A stretch of DNA of 64,000 nucleotides from Cryptomeria japonica (lineage: Eukaryota > Streptophyta > Pinopsida > Cupressales > Cupressaceae): positions 630,949,240 through 631,013,239 of the forward strand of contig NC_081415.1 of NCBI RefSeq assembly GCF_030272615.1, written 5' to 3'. Position 1 is the stretch's first letter. Each line of letters opens with the position of its first letter. Positions 11,521-24,265 of this stretch are shown here, piece after piece. A model generated the notes under the pieces. The model saw only the letters and a program-made list of their open reading frames with translations, ran no database searches and had not been told where the DNA came from. The translations under genes and the position numbers were made by a program.

Positions 11521-11750
11521 GCAGTTCTGGGCTCAATAGTGGAGATCGTGCAAGAATTCTCTCTGATTCTTCTTCTGGTTAATACTCCAACATCTTTATC
11601 TCCAATAATCTAGTCAGGATTATGATTGAGTCTCACATACATTAGAATGACCTGATCATTATCTTCATGTTCTTCTTATTCACTTTCATCATCTTCTTCT
11701 AAATATACTTGTTCCGGTTGAACTGGTACAATAACATTCACTTCATTAGC

Positions 11751-13394
11751 TTATGGCTTCACCGGTTCTAGTTCCAAAATCAGAATGCAAGGTTCTTTAT
11801 CCTTTTTCTCCTCACTGGTTTCTCCTGAGACTTCACGATACTCATCCAATCGAACATCAACACTCTCAATGATTCTTTGTGTCTGGTTGTTATAACATCT
11901 GTAGGCCTTACTCTTGGCGAAGTAACCAAGAAATATGCCTTCATCACTTTTAGCCTCAAAGTTACTCACATAGTCACCTCTCTTGATAAAAAAATTACTA
12001 CCAAAAATCTTAGAATAACTGACATTAGATGATCTACCATACTAGTATTCATAAGGAGTTTTATCCTTACCTTTCTTTACCAATATCTGGTTCATAGTGT
12101 AGACAGTTGTGCTGAGAGCTTCTCTCGAGAAAGTTTTTGCTACCCCTCCTTGTATAAGCATCGTTCTAGCAGCTTCAACAACTGACTGGTTGTTCCTCTT
12201 TGCGATACCATTCTATTATGGTGTCCTCAATGTATAAATCTGCCTCTTGATTCCATTGTCTTCACAATATCTAGTGAATTCCTTTGAAGTAAATTTGCCA
12301 CCTTGATCAGTCCTCAGACACTTTATCTTCTTACCACTTTTCTTTTCAGCTAAGGCCCTGAATGCCTTGAACTTACTAAAGGCTTCTGTTTTGTCCTTCA
12401 AGAATGTGACCCACATCATTCTTGAGTAATCATAAGTGAAGATCATAAAATATATGTCACCTTGAATACTTTTAGTCCTTATTGTTCCACAGAAATCTGT
12501 ATGAACCAAATCTAACAAATGTTCTGCTGAAAAAGATTTGCTCTTAAAAGTTGAGGATGTCATCTTTCCTAACTGACATTCCTTACATAGAGCATTAACC
12601 AGTTTGTCCAACTGAGGCAAACCTCTTACCGACTTGGACTTACTGACCTTAACAATGTTATCAAATTTTATATGACAAAATCTTTGATGCCAAAGCCAAC
12701 TATCATCTACTTTAGTAATTAAATAGTTGTTGACTTTAGGATTCAGGTGAAATAGGTTACCTTTTGTCTTCTTGCCGGTTGCAATTAATTCACCTCTGCT
12801 GCCATAGATTTTACACATTCCATTCTTGAATTCCAATGGATAACCTCTGTCATTGATTTGAGCTACACTCAGAAGATTGTGCTTTAATCCTTCAACCCGA
12901 TAGACATCATTTGCACTGCTCTTTCCATTAACAAAAATGGTCCCCCTTCCTTTTACCATGTAGGGTGAGTTATTTCCAAATCTCACAACTCCTCCATCAA
13001 ATTCCTTCAAAGTAAGAAATTTACTCTGGTCACCGGTCATGTGGTGTGAACAACCACTATCAATGATCCAATCATCAGAACTATCCATGCGAGAAACAAA
13101 TGCCTTCTGATTAGATGACTCCTCTTTAATGGATACAAAGGCAATGTCTTCATTAGAATCTCCCTCAGATTCCTCATCAGTGATACCACCATCAATTGCA
13201 ATGAGACAATCTCTTTTTCCTTTTCCTTTGTACTTCTTGTACTTCTCACGCTTATGCTTATTGTCACCATTAGGACAATTAGCAGCAATGTGTCCAATCT
13301 TGTTGCATGCAAAACATTTCAAAGGTAATTTACCTCTATACTTACTGGTACCTCTAGGCAACTGCTTGGCCAACAATGCTTCAAGCTCAATCAA
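11751..13394 (-). pseudogene. Copia gag C-terminus, protease and integrase (decayed)
   Basis: In - strand order: a CCHC knuckle (C-X2-C-X4-H-X4-C, context CNKIGHIAANC, about 13270-13320), a protease active site DSG (13053-13061, WIIDSGCSHHMTG), a GAG-pre-integrase region (WHQRFCHIKFD...CKECQLGKM) and the integrase core with HTDFCG and LRTDQGGKF. TAATAG near 12216 replaces two codons just before the NGIAKR block. There the expected catalytic glutamate reads lysine (codon 12198-12200). The integrase C-terminus with IFLGY is at 11751-11969. The 392-codon open stretch at 12216-13394 is the longest intact part. Confidence 0.87.
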
Positions 13395-13753
13395 ACTGTC
13401 TTCATCATCAAGTTCTCTACTAGATCTCGATTCATAACTGTGACTGACATCTCAATTTTTCCTCATAGAAGGGTTAGAAACTGAAGCTTTAAATGCAGAT
13501 TCATATTTCTGAGCACTACCATCATAACCATTTAATTCAAATGCAGTAAGCTTACCAATGATGGAGTCAAGAGTTACCTTAGTTTTATCAATAGACTTTA
13601 GCTCCTGAATGGCTGCAACTCGGATAGTGTAGACTGGTAGAAGGGTTCTCAACACTTTACTAACCATTGTGGCATCATCCACTTTACCACCAACACTCTT
13701 GATCTCACCAACTATCTCTTTGATCCTTTGACCATACTATTGTATATTCTTAT
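13395..13753 (-). pseudogene. Copia gag, central segment, left of the nested gypsy element
   Basis: Reads YGQRIKEIVGEI, VSKVLRTLLP and ELKSIDKTKVTLDSIIGKL, typical of UBN2/copia gag. Its N-terminal part is across the insertion at 34782-35150. An in-frame TAG occurs near 13740. Confidence 0.8.
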
Positions 13754-15399
13754 TGATGTAGAGGGTTTAGGGGGTAAAGATGATTTATGACAGTATGCTT
13801 GTTAAATGCTTCAATCTCCTTATTTCTACCAAGTGTTCCAAAGAACCCTTAATGGTTCAAAGGGAAAATGTCAAACTAACCCCTATCAAAGACTCCCAAG
13901 GCTTCCAAACACTTACTCCAACCTATTATGGTGAGAATCATCTGATTCCAAAGTCTCAATCAACCACTAAGCACTCAAACCCTCCTAGGCCTCTACTAGA
14001 CCTACTAGCCCCAATTAGGCCTTCCAAGACTATTTAATTAGTTTTCTCCAACATTTTCCAAATCACCCTCCAAACAAATTACCTTTTTGACACCCATTTT
14101 AGTGTACTACAACATATCAGAGGTTCAAGTATTGTTGTTTTGGACCAATCCTGCTGTCGTGAGATTGTGGACTGATTTTAGGTACAAATTACCCCACTTT
14201 TACAAATGAAGTATGACAAATACTTAACCCCCAATATTACAACTCTCAAAAGTAGTGTAATATGGCTCAAATCAAAGGAAAATTAGGTTCATTTGGTTCT
14301 ACGAACTTGTTTGACATGAAAAGCTCAAAACCCTCACCAACTTGCTCTAAAACCAAGGGTTTATTGGTCAATGCCTCTCCCAATGCTTCTGAATGCCTCT
14401 CCCAATGCTTCTGAATAATTTTCAAGGTTCCTACACCTTCTCCTAGGTCATATGAGACACCTCCAATCATTAAAATAGCCCCTTGTTAAGGTATAACTTC
14501 TGCTGCTATAGGCTTGGCATGAAAACTAGTCACTCTTCCTCATACAAATCATGGTGATCACATGCAAATCCACTCTTCCTACAAGTTAATTGATTAGGAT
14601 CATATATTACATGATATATAGAACCCATTCTATGAGAATCAGGTTCTTACATTCATAGAATGGCCCTAGAATGCATTTTTGACCTTTAAACCAAAGACAA
14701 AAACTCATAAATGAAAGGTACAACCAGCAATAAATGGCAAAGTCTGATCAAATCTCCTACCAAAGCATTAAAACAACTTCTATCATAGATAAATAAATTC
14801 TTAATGCTATCACCATGCAAATCAACACTTCCAATCAATGAAAGATCAACCAAAACTAAGGAAATGCAAGAAAATAACTATTTTTATTCACTTTGTTATT
14901 TTGTCCATACAATTCATCAACCCCAATACAAAATAACTTCAAAGGCTTTATAGCCACTCCTCCTAACTACTCCAGCTGGTCTCCATTCAGCTTGGGATGA
15001 TTAAAATGCTAAAAAACTCCTAAATCATCTTTCTCGCCTAAAGACCTATTTGATCGTTGTGATTCAAAATTTGAATTTCAACCTTTGGTTTTATTGATTC
15101 CTACTAACCTAAAACTCTTCCAACCATTAAATTTGATCCAATTGGGATTAATATAACATTATTGACTCTCTATACCTATTAGAACTCATTGGGGTACAAT
15201 TGACCCATTTTACAAAGATTTGGTCCTAGGATCCTTATCAGGACCCTCAGGACATTTAACCATTACATCATTCATATTGCCTCCAAATGCCATGGTTGGC
15301 TTCAACACATGCCAATTGACTTGGTGTGCTTCATAACTCCTTCCCTACATCTCCAATGTCTTCAGGGTCCTAATTGCTTGCTTGGGTGCCCCTGCACCA
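13754..15399 (-). repeat. 3' LTR of the gag-protease gypsy element
   Basis: On the - strand it starts TGGTGCAGGGGCACC, whose first bases form a GGTGC/GCACC inverted pair, and ends ...TACATCA. It aligns with 33145-34781 over its length. A direct repeat of about 23 bp around CCTCTCCCAATGCTTCTGAA occurs at 14370-14415 in this copy only. Confidence 0.85.
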
Positions 15400-15420
15400 T
15401 ACTCCCCACCAAACAAAAAA
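15400..15420 (-). promoter_or_regulatory. Polypurine-type tract of the gag-protease element
   Basis: On the - strand a T-rich run leads into TTTGGTGGGGAGTA directly before the LTR. The chromodomain element has TTTGGGGGAGTA at the same place (17992-18003). Confidence 0.7.
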
Positions 15421-15737
15421 CTCTTGTCCCAAGAGTGACCAGTCCTGTTCCAACCATCAAACAATATTGTCTTTTGATTTTTGACAGGGTATATGTATTA
15501 TCCAAGTGTTATCTTCCTCCTACCACAACTTGTATTTATCTTACCAACGACATTAGTATCAATAAGCATATTTTTGGCTCCTTGTCTGGGATCTTGGTCC
15601 TGCCACCCTCCTTGCCTCCCCATGTCACTGTTTTGATTTGTTTTCATCTGAAAACTCAGAGGTTTAACTACATTTCTCTACTCCACTATCGGGCAATCAA
15701 TATTCCCAACCTTTATGCTCTTGAAGTCCCAATCTTG
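15421..15737 (-). other. Spacer between protease and 3' LTR where pol is missing
   Basis: In an autonomous gypsy element this place would hold about 3 kb of RT, RNase H and integrase. Only about 0.3 kb is present, with no RT motif in any frame. The + strand ORF through it (15309-15887) crosses the LTR border and has no recognisable content. Confidence 0.6.
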
Positions 15738-16432
15738 CTACTCTTTAGGACTGCTATTTTGTTGCAACTTTGTTTGATCCACCCATCTAGTATCCTTTTT
15801 CTCATTACCCTTCATGCACATTCTGATTTTGTCTCCAAAACAAATCACATTGTGTTCATTCTTCTCCTTACAAGGCAAAGGTGTTAAACTATATCTTTTG
15901 TTATCCTTATGCATTAAGTATACATTCGTATATCCATCATGTATAGTTCTCCTTAAATGTTGCCATGGTCTACCCAATATTATATTCCCACAAGTCATTG
16001 GAATATCATCAAACAAAACATGATCATGGTATGTACCAATTGAGAAATCAACATATGCCCTCTAACTAATCATTACATGCTGCTCTTGACTAACCCAAGT
16101 GGCATTATAAGGATTATGATTATCAAATGTCTTCAATCCCAATTTGTGCACCATATCATAAGAAACAATATTATCATGTGAACCTGAATCAATAATCATC
16201 TTGCATATCTTACCTTTGCTCAAACATTGTGTTTTAAAAATGGATACCTGATTTGATGCTTGCTGCTGCAACTTGCCTTTACTAACCATGAGGAAATCTC
16301 CATCTAGCACTGGTCCTTCTTGCAATGATTGCTTCTCTTCTTTCCTTTCTTCTTCTTCATATGTCAAATGTACTCTTTTATCCCTTCCTCTATTAGCTTC
16401 ATCCCATTTAGGACATTTGAAAGAGGGATGCC
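15738..16432 (-). pseudogene. Gag end and aspartic protease of the gag-protease gypsy element
   Basis: The last part of a CCHC zinc knuckle (GHPSFKC) starts at the insertion border. It joins the CYHCNEVGH part at 24266-24300. A linker rich in glutamate and lysine follows, then protease with an intact DSG triad at 16182-16190 (IIDSGSHDNIV). A TAA near 16062 splits it from the rest, which carries the second protease motif (NIILGRPWQ) to 15738. The chromodomain element's protease has the same layout but a mutated active site. Confidence 0.82.
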
Positions 16433-17991
16433 TGATGGGGAGGTATACTCAAAGATAGTTAATTCCTTGCCTAAGTGTAGTTAGGAGTTTTCCCAGTGGG
16501 CTCCCTTCATTGTTCATCTGGTCTTAAAGTCAATTTAGACACCACAACTCTCTAAGAGTGCTCCCAATCAAGATGTGCTCATTGGTTTCTCAGGTTTGGT
16601 TGAGATTCACAAGGAGTAAATCCAACCTTCCACTCTTAAACTCCTAACAAATACTTGCAGAGGTTTTAGTAGGTATTTGTGATGTTTTACAAGGGTAATC
16701 AACTAGTTTTGAGTGAAGGTTTGATTCATTTCCCCATCGCTCCTTCCTTTTCTTATTTTCTAGGCCTAGTACCCCTAGAGCCCCAATTAGCCCCACCTAA
16801 CCGGTTTTTGTGTATTTTCTCCCAATTTCTCCAAAGACCCATACAAAATCTTTAATGATCAGGATACCCTTTTTGAATTACTTTCCAATTTATGAATTTA
16901 GGAATCTCAATCTGACCGTATAGGTATGAAACCTGAGAAATGCTTCTTTTAGGTGGTTTTGGGCTTGTTTTGGTCTTTTTCCAAGGTTAGGTGTCTTCCT
17001 TGATCTTCCACACCCCCAAATTCACACATATTCTCTACCACACAACACTTGTTCATACCAAACTCTCTACAACTCCAACCCTGCTCATTTCTGCAAACAC
17101 TTGCATAATCTCATTCATTTCCTAACCGGGCTATGACGAGCTCGCCTAGAAAATGATGCTCATTGGCCTTTCAATGACCTCCAAAGGAGAATAAAAGCTA
17201 TATAAACTATACAAAGGTTCCATGGCTCTATTCCCAATGGATATTGAGAAGAACTCAAAGGACTTCAAGCTGGAACCATGTTTGGGCCTCTCAAACCCTT
17301 ACTCAGGTCGAGAGCTTGCAAAATTGAAAACTTAATTCAAACCTGCCAATAAAATAGCCAAATTGATTCCTGAGCACTACAAGAAAATGTACAAAACAAT
17401 AAACAAAGTACAACAAAGCAATCAATCCATTAAGTATGGATTGCTGCTCTAATTCTTGAAAAATGCAATGTAAAACTTCAAAAATGGTCTCAAATTGTAT
17501 TCCAGTCAACTCTAGGTGTTCAACAACCTCATTAAATTCATTCTCAGGGATTTAATATTCCTTGTTTTTCCTAACTAACTCTCCATCGGTTTCCTAACCA
17601 ACCCTTTGCTAAAAAATGCAAAAAGTTGCTCAACCTTGCAAAAAGTTGTCAAGCAACTTTGACAACTTTTGCCAAAAAGTGCATTTTTGCCTTACATGCT
17701 TTGTTTTCTCCTCAAAACCATCTAGGATGACTAAAAACCATTACATTAACATTTCCTAATGCCAAACAAGGCTATTCAAGGTATTTTTCATCAAAATGCA
17801 AGATTTTGCCATTTTACACTTACAAGACAAAATTGAGCAAATGCATTGTCCTAAGGACATTCAACCTACCAAAGCATTGAAAAAACACATGAAGACCTAA
17901 GATACGACCCTTATTCACCACTCCAAACCAACCTATGAACAAACACACCAAAATGAAGAAGTTGGACTCAAAACTAGGTGCTCTTGGACCA
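16433..17991 (-). repeat. 3' LTR of the chromovirus (1559 bp)
   Basis: On the - strand it starts TGGTCCAAGAGCACC and ends ...CCCATCA. It is preceded on the same strand by the purine tract TTTGGGGGAGTA (17992-18003). It aligns with 22678-24260 over its length with many substitutions, so the insertion is fairly old. Confidence 0.9.
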
Positions 17992-18012
17992 TACTCCCCC
18001 AAAGAAAAAAAG
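17992..18012 (-). promoter_or_regulatory. Polypurine tract of the chromovirus
   Basis: TTTGGGGGAGTA on the - strand lies immediately before the 3' LTR. Confidence 0.8.
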
Positions 18013-18078
18013 TCAATTGACTCCTTGAGGCACAAAAGAAAATGGAACTCCATGCTTAGAGAAGTCTTCCTTAGGTAT

Positions 18079-19836
18079 CTAAGTAGCCTCTAATTCTAGA
18101 AGATTCTGCCACTTGACCAAGTGCTCCATGTAGGTAGTATGCCTTGTTTTCCTCAAAATTCTAGAATCTAACACCTTCTCGGCTTGGGGAATGGGTGCAA
18201 CTGGTAAGGGCAGGTCTGAAAGTTCTTGAGAGACCTTTGAAACTCTACTATCTTCTCCTAGAAGTGTGCCCTTATACAACACCAAATCTACCACATTGAA
18301 AATGGGTGACAAAGCCATATCAACGGGTAAGTCTACCTTGTATGCATTGGTGCCATACTTGGCCAAAACTTTGCAAGGACCTATCCTCCTCATCTGAAGC
18401 TTACTAGGGACACCTTTATGAAGCCTTTCCTTGTTCAAATGAACCATCACCATGTCACCAACAACAAATTGGATATCTTTCCTTTTCACATCCACTTTGT
18501 CTTTGATCTTTTGAGTAATGTCCAATAGGGCTGTCCTAACCTACTCATAAACCTCTTGCATTGATTGGGTCATGTCCAAAGCATGTCCACTATGATGTCC
18601 CATCTTTCCCACATCTCTGAGCTCCAAAAATCCTCTAGGATGAATGTCATACACCACTTCAAAAGGACTTTTACCGGTGGACCTATTCACACTATCATTG
18701 TAGGCAAACTTAGCTTGATGGATGATTAGATCCCAAGCTTGACCATACTCTTTTGTTAAACATCTAAGTAGATTCCCAAGTGTTCTATTGACCACCTTAG
18801 TTTGACCATCCGTTTGGGGATGATAGGTTGAACCAAAAGACAAATTAGTACCTAATCTTTGCCACAAAGTCTTCCAAAAATGACCAATAAACTTTGCATC
18901 CCTATCTGACACAATGCTGATAGGTAAACCATGAATCCTAATAACCTCTTTGAAAAACAAGTGAGCAACGTGGCTGGCATCATGAGTGACCTTGCATGGA
19001 ATAAAATGAGCCATCTTACTAAAACTATCTACCACAACATAGATGCTATCAAAACCTGATTTGGTTTTTGGCAAACCAACCACAAAGTTCATACTTACAC
19101 ACTCCCATGGCCGATTGGGAATAGGTAAAGGCTGTTAAAGACTAGCATTGGAAGATGTACCTTTAGCTCTTTGGAAAACCACACATTTCTCCACATATCT
19201 TCTGATATCTCTTTGCAGTTTAGGCCAAAAGTAGAATCTTTGGACAATTTCCAATGTCTTGTTCAAACCAAAATTTCCACTCAAGAATCCATTATGCTTC
19301 TCTTCAATCAAGTTTTCCCTCATAGATCCTTTAGGCACACATAGATGTACTCCTTTGAACCAAAGGCCATCTTGCAAGGTGTAATCTGCATATTCACTGT
19401 GAAAATGGTTTCCAAACCCTTGGCAAACCTTGTAGGCAACAACAAAATCTTTATCTTCTTGATACAAATTCTTGAAGCTATCCACTCCAATGCTTTTGAG
19501 CTGCACTTCTTGCACTGTTAGTAACCTCCTACTCAATGCATCAACTACCTTATTACATTGTCCTTTCTTGTGTTTAATGGTAAAGGCATATGACTGTAAA
19601 TACTCTACCCATTTAATATGCCTGTGGTTTAACTTTTCTTGAGAATTAAGAAAGCTAAGAGCTTGATTATCAGTGTAAACCTCATTCCTTAGGTAGAAAA
19701 TGATGCTTCCATTTCCTAAGTGATTGGAAAAGTTCATACAATTCCAAATCATAGGAGGAATACACTTTCTTTGCATCTTTGAGTTTCTCATTGAAGAAGG
19801 CAATCGGTCTATTGTCTTGACACAAAACTGGTCCAA
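18079..19836 (-). pseudogene. Chromovirus RNase H end, integrase and chromodomain (decayed)
   Basis: From 19836 down: the RNase H end (VYTDNQALSFL, VVDALSRR), then the integrase zinc finger, which has lost two ligands (GNFG for GHFG, and KCVVFQ for KCxxCQ). The integrase core shows VVDSFSKMAHF and IVSDRDAKF. The glutamate of the DGQTEVVNRT block is lysine (DGQTKVVNRT), so the catalytic triad is incomplete. The GPY/F-type region (RRIGPCKVL) follows, and a chromodomain near 18080-18160 (ILDSRI-like LDSRILRKTRHTTYMEHLVKW). TAG at 18079 replaces the tryptophan expected in EATW. Confidence 0.9.
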
Positions 19837-20739
19837 CCGCTATGTTGCTTGCATCACATTCAATTGTGAAGAGTTTGTCAAAGCTTGGTAGGATAATTAC
19901 TAGTTGAGTAGCCACCTTTGTCTTCAAGAGATCAAAACCTCTTTGTGCTTCCTTTGTCCATACAAACTTGGTTCTCACACCTCCCTTGATTGTCTCAAGC
20001 ATGGGTGCACATATTTCACTGAACCCTATGATGAACTTTTTGTAAAACTGAGCCAAGTCATGGAAACTTCTCACTTCACTTGTTGTCCTAGGTGTGGGCC
20101 GATTGGTTATGGATTCCACCTTAGAGGTATCCATCTTCAAATCGTCTCTTGAGACTATAAACCCAAGATACACCAATTCCTGTTTCATAAACTCACATTT
20201 CTCCAAATTGATGGTTAGTTGTTCATCGCATAGTTTACTCAAGACAATGTCTATATGCTTAAGATGCTCATCTTTAAACTTGCTAAAAATTAAGATGTCA
20301 TCTAAGTAAACAACAACAAATTTACCAATGTATTCCTTGACTACTTCATTCATGAGTCTCATGAATGTGCTAGGGGAATTGGTGAGTGCAAATGGCATAA
20401 CAAGCCATTCATAGAGTCCTTCTGTAGTCTTGAAGGTTGTCTTCCATTCATCACCCTCCTTTATTCAGATTTGGTGGTAACCACTCTTGATATCTATCTT
20501 GGTAAATTATTTAGCACCTCCCAAACAATCCACCAGTCTTCAATTCTTAGGATGGGAAATCTATATCTGATAGTAATCATGTTTATGGCTCTAGAGTCGG
20601 TGCAAAGTCTCCAAGTACCTCCCTTCTTTGGAGCCAAAATGGTGGGTACTGCACATGGGCTGATGCTCCTCCTGATTAGTCCATTATCTAGGAGTTCTTG
20701 TATTTGCTTGGCTATCTCCTTGTTTTGATCCAGTGCCAT
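19700..20739 (-). pseudogene. Chromovirus reverse transcriptase and RNase H start (decayed)
   Basis: RT begins near 20739 (IQELLDNGLIRRSISPCAVPTILAPKK...). The catalytic YLDD is intact at 20297-20308. Fingers/palm motifs [11 protein letters not shown] and YLGFIVS are visible. RNase H opens with FTIECDAS near 19860. A TGA near 20464 stands where [13 protein letters not shown] is expected (CGA to TGA), and a frame change near 19780 moves the RNase H end to another frame. Confidence 0.9.
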
Positions 20740-21039
20740 TTTATAAGTTGCCTTCTTAGGTAAAGAAGCTCCTGGTATAAAGTTAATTTGATGACTTATG
20801 GCATGTTGAGGAGGAAATGTAACTGGTGTTCCATCACTAATGATGTCCTCAAACTAATCTAGAACCTACTACACATCTTTAGGAATGCTCACCTTCTTCT
20901 CCTTGTTGTCCTCTTTTGGCTTCACAAAAATGGCAAACCCCACTCCTTCTCCCTCCTTGACTGTGTTGATGAACTTTTTCTCACCAACCAGCAGCACATT
21001 AGGACCTTTGGATCTGCCCTCTACTTGGTCTCCTATGGA

Positions 21040-21624
21040 CTAGATTTTGTAGGTGGTTCCATCCTTTTGGAAGGTATAAGCATTCTTCTCTTCATGACGT
21101 ATTTCCTTTCTGTCAAATTGCCATGGCCTACCTAGGAGTAGGTGGCAAGCATCCATGGGCAAGACATCACACAAGATTTTGTCTTTGTAACCTCCAATGG
21201 TGAACTCAACCCAAGTTTGTTCATTTACAAGAACATGTTGCCCTTTGTTGAGCCATGTAACTCTATAGGGATCACTATGCGGTATTCTTGGCAAATTGAG
21301 CTTACTCACCGCTTCCTCTGACACTATATTGTCTGTGGATCTTGAATCCACTACCACTCTAAATACCTTTCCCATGATCTTACATTTTATTCTGAACAAG
21401 GATCTCCTTTGGCTAGGTTCCTCCTTAACCAATTCTTTGATCAAGACTCTCCTTATCATGAGGTTCTCTCCAACCTCTGAATCCAAGCTTACTTTTGATG
21501 CTTTCAAGTTTGTTGCATCCTCTTGAGAATAATTTACTCTCCTCTCACCTCCTTGGGATGAAGAAGACTTCTCAGGGAACCTATAGGTCAGTTGTCCAAG
21601 TTGATGGCAATTGTAGCACTTCAT
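21040..21624 (-). pseudogene. Chromovirus gag zinc knuckle and protease (mutated)
   Basis: The knuckle reads CYNCHQLGQLTYRF: the histidine and last cysteine of CCHC are glutamine and phenylalanine. Protease follows with VVVDSRSTDNIV, where DSG has become DSR, then LLLGRPWQFDR. Both changes would disable the proteins. The ORF of 194 codons is otherwise open. Confidence 0.85.
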
Positions 21625-21792
21625 GGTGGCAAAATAGGACCCTCTTCCTGATCCACTAGACCTTCCTCTACTAGAGTTGCTAGATCCCCTTCCTCTATAG
21701 CTGCTCTTGCTATTGGAATCCCCACTTTTCTCAACCGACTTGGATTCCCCTTGGGATATTTGGTCTACACTTCTTCCAAAAAAACTACCTCT

Positions 21793-22635
21793 CTAACATC
21801 TTCCATCTCTTCCCCTACCTCTGCCTCTGTTGCTTTGTTCTTGTTTCTTCTTGCTCTTTTCCTCCACTTTTAGTGCCAATTGATAGCACTTGTGCACGGT
21901 GTTGGGGCATAGCAAGCTTAATTCCTCTTGAATATTCCATCTCAAGCCATTTAAGTATCTGGCTACCTTGATGTTCTCATCCTCTACCACCTTGGATCTC
22001 AGACACAACTTCTGAAATTCCTCAGTATAGCTGCTCACATCCAAGTCTCTTTGCCTCAAATTTTGTCTCCTCTTGTGTAACTGGATCTCATAATTTTCAG
22101 GGATGTGTGCCTCTTTCATTTTGGCTAACATGCCCTTCCAAGTAGCTATGGGGTTCTTTCCCTCTTTTTGCCTATCTTCTTGAATAAATTTCCACCAAGT
22201 CAATGTTGCCCCTCTCAATCTAGACTTGGCCACCTTCACCTTTTGTGCCTCACTGATTCCATAAAATTCAAAGTGATTCTCCAATCCCTCTATCCATTCC
22301 AGGACTACCTCAGGCTCCATTTTTCCACAAAAAAGTGGCACTCCTAGGGATTTTCCTCCTAAGGCTTTAATTTCTTTAAGGAAAGGTTCTTTAGGTAGAA
22401 TAAGGTTTGGTTCAGGAGTCCTATCCTCTTCTACAACTTCTTTGCCCTTCCCCTCATTGACCTTGATTGTCACTTTCTTAGTTTTATCTTCAACTGCATC
22501 TAGTTTGCTCTCTAGTTGTAGCAGTCTTTCTCTGAGGAGCCCATTTTCTTCTTCTTGGTATTCTACCTTATTTTCTAGCACTACCTTGGTCACCATCCTT
22601 AAACTATTCTCTCCTACTGATTCAATGTCTATCAT
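21793..22635 (-). pseudogene. Chromovirus gag (N-terminal 280 codons)
   Basis: Starts at ATG 22635, 28 bases inside the primer site. A coiled-coil-like N-terminus (residues about 25-60) precedes the retrotransposon gag domain (about residues 95-250: LFCGKMEPEVVLEWIEGLENHFEF in pieces, TLTWWKF, MLAKMKEAHIPENY, RDLDVSSYTEEF). An arginine/glycine-rich segment begins the nucleocapsid, and TAG near 21795 cuts it off from the zinc knuckle. Confidence 0.88.
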
Positions 22636-22662
22636 ATGCTAGCTTCTTCCCAAATCTTGGTT

Positions 22663-22674
22663 GCTCTGATACCA
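22663..22674 (-). promoter_or_regulatory. Primer binding site, initiator tRNA-Met type (chromovirus)
   Basis: TGGTATCAGAGC on the - strand, three bases from the 5' LTR end, complements the 3' end of plant initiator tRNA-Met. Confidence 0.9.
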
Positions 22675-22677
22675 CTA

Positions 22678-24260
22678 TGATGGGGAGGTATACTCAAAGA
22701 GAGTTAATTCCTTTCCTAAGTCCAGTCAAGAGTTGTCATAGTGGGCTCCCTTTATTTTTCATCTAGTCTCAAAGTTAATGTAGACACCACAACTCTCTAA
22801 GAATGCTCCCAATCAAGATGTGCTCACTCGTTGCTCAAATTTAGTTGAGATTCACAAGGGGTAAATCCAACCTTCCACTCTTAAACTCCTAAAAAATTAT
22901 TGAAGAGGTTTTTGTAGGTGTTTTTGATGTTTTCTAAAGGTAATCAACTAGTTTTGAGTGAAGGTTTGATTCATTTCCCCATTGCTCCTTCCTTTTCCTA
23001 TTTTCTAGGCCTAGTAGCCCTAGAGCCCCAATTAGCCCCACCTAACCGGTTTTTGTGGATTTTCTCCCAATTTCTCCAAATACCCACACAAAATATTTGC
23101 TGATCAGGATACCCTTTTGGAAGTACTTTCCAATTTATGAATTTAGGAATCTTAGTCTGACCGTACAGGTATGAAACCCAAGAAATGCTTGTTTTAGGTG
23201 GTTTTGGGCTTGTTTTGGTCTTTTTCCAAGGGTTAGCTGTCTTCCTTGATTTGACACACCTCCAAATTCACACATATTATCTTCCACACATCACTTGTTC
23301 ATCCCAAACACTCTACAACTCCAACCCTGCTCATTCCTGCAAACACATGCATAATCTCATTCATTTCCTAACCGAGCTATGACTGAGCTCACCTAGAAAA
23401 TGATGCTCGTTGGCATTTCAATGACCTCCAAAGGAAAATAAAAGCTATATACACTATAAAAAGGTTCCATGGATTGAGTCCCAAGGGTTGTTGAGAAGAA
23501 CTCAAAGGACTTCAAGCTGGAACCATGTTTGGGCCTCTCAAACCCTTGCTCAAGCCGAGAGCTTGCAAAATTGAAAACTCAATTCAAACCTGTGAATAAA
23601 GTAACCAAATTGCTTCCTGAGAACTAAAATAACATGCACAAAACAACAAACAAAGTACAACAAAGCAATCAATCCATTAAGTACGGATTGCTACTCTAAT
23701 TCTTGAAAAATGCAATGTAAAACTTCAAAAATGGTCTCAAATTGTATTCCAATCAACTTCAGGCATTCAACAACCTCATTACATTCATTCTTGGGAATTT
23801 TATATGCCATTTTTGTCCTAAATAACTTTCCATCGGTTTCCTAACCAACCCTTTTCTAAAAAAATGCAAAAAGTTGCTCAACGTTGCAAAAAGTTGTCAA
23901 GCAACTTTGACAACTTTTGCCAAAAAGTGCATTTTTGCCTTACATGCTTTGTTTTCTCCTCAAAACCATCTAGGATGAATAAAAACCATTACATTAACAT
24001 TTCCCAATTCCAAACAAATATATTCAAGGCACTTTTCATCAAAATGCAAGATTTTGCAATTTTAGGCTTACAAGGGCTTACAAGCCAAAATTGAGCAAAT
24101 GCATTGTCCTAAGGACATTCAACCTACCAAAGCATTGCAAAAAAACATGAAGACCTAAGAGAAGACTCTTATTCACCACTCAAAACCAACCTATGAAAAA
24201 ACACACCAAAATGAAGAAGTTGGACTCAAAACTAGCTCAAAATTAGGTGCTCCTGCACCA
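22678..24260 (-). repeat. 5' LTR of the chromovirus (1583 bp)
   Basis: On the - strand it starts TGGTGCAGGAGCACC and ends ...CCATCA beside the primer site. It is 24 bp longer than the 3' LTR because of small insertions, for example near 24230-24245. Confidence 0.9.
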
Positions 24261-24265
24261 ATGCC

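Larger units (their letters stand above)
16433..24260 (-). mobile_element. Chromovirus-type Ty3/gypsy retrotransposon, complete but decayed
   Basis: LTRs 16433-17991 and 22678-24260 are flanked by an exact 5-bp duplication ATGCC (16428-16432 and 24261-24265). Primer site and PPT are in place. On the - strand the order is gag, zinc knuckle, protease, RT, RNase H, integrase, chromodomain, so this is the chromodomain clade. It landed in the zinc-knuckle codons of the host element's gag. Stops, frameshifts and lost catalytic residues show that it cannot move by itself. Confidence 0.92.

Noticed and set aside
15309-15887. 192-codon + strand ORF
   Set aside because: It crosses an LTR boundary and overlaps protease coding on the other strand; no motif.
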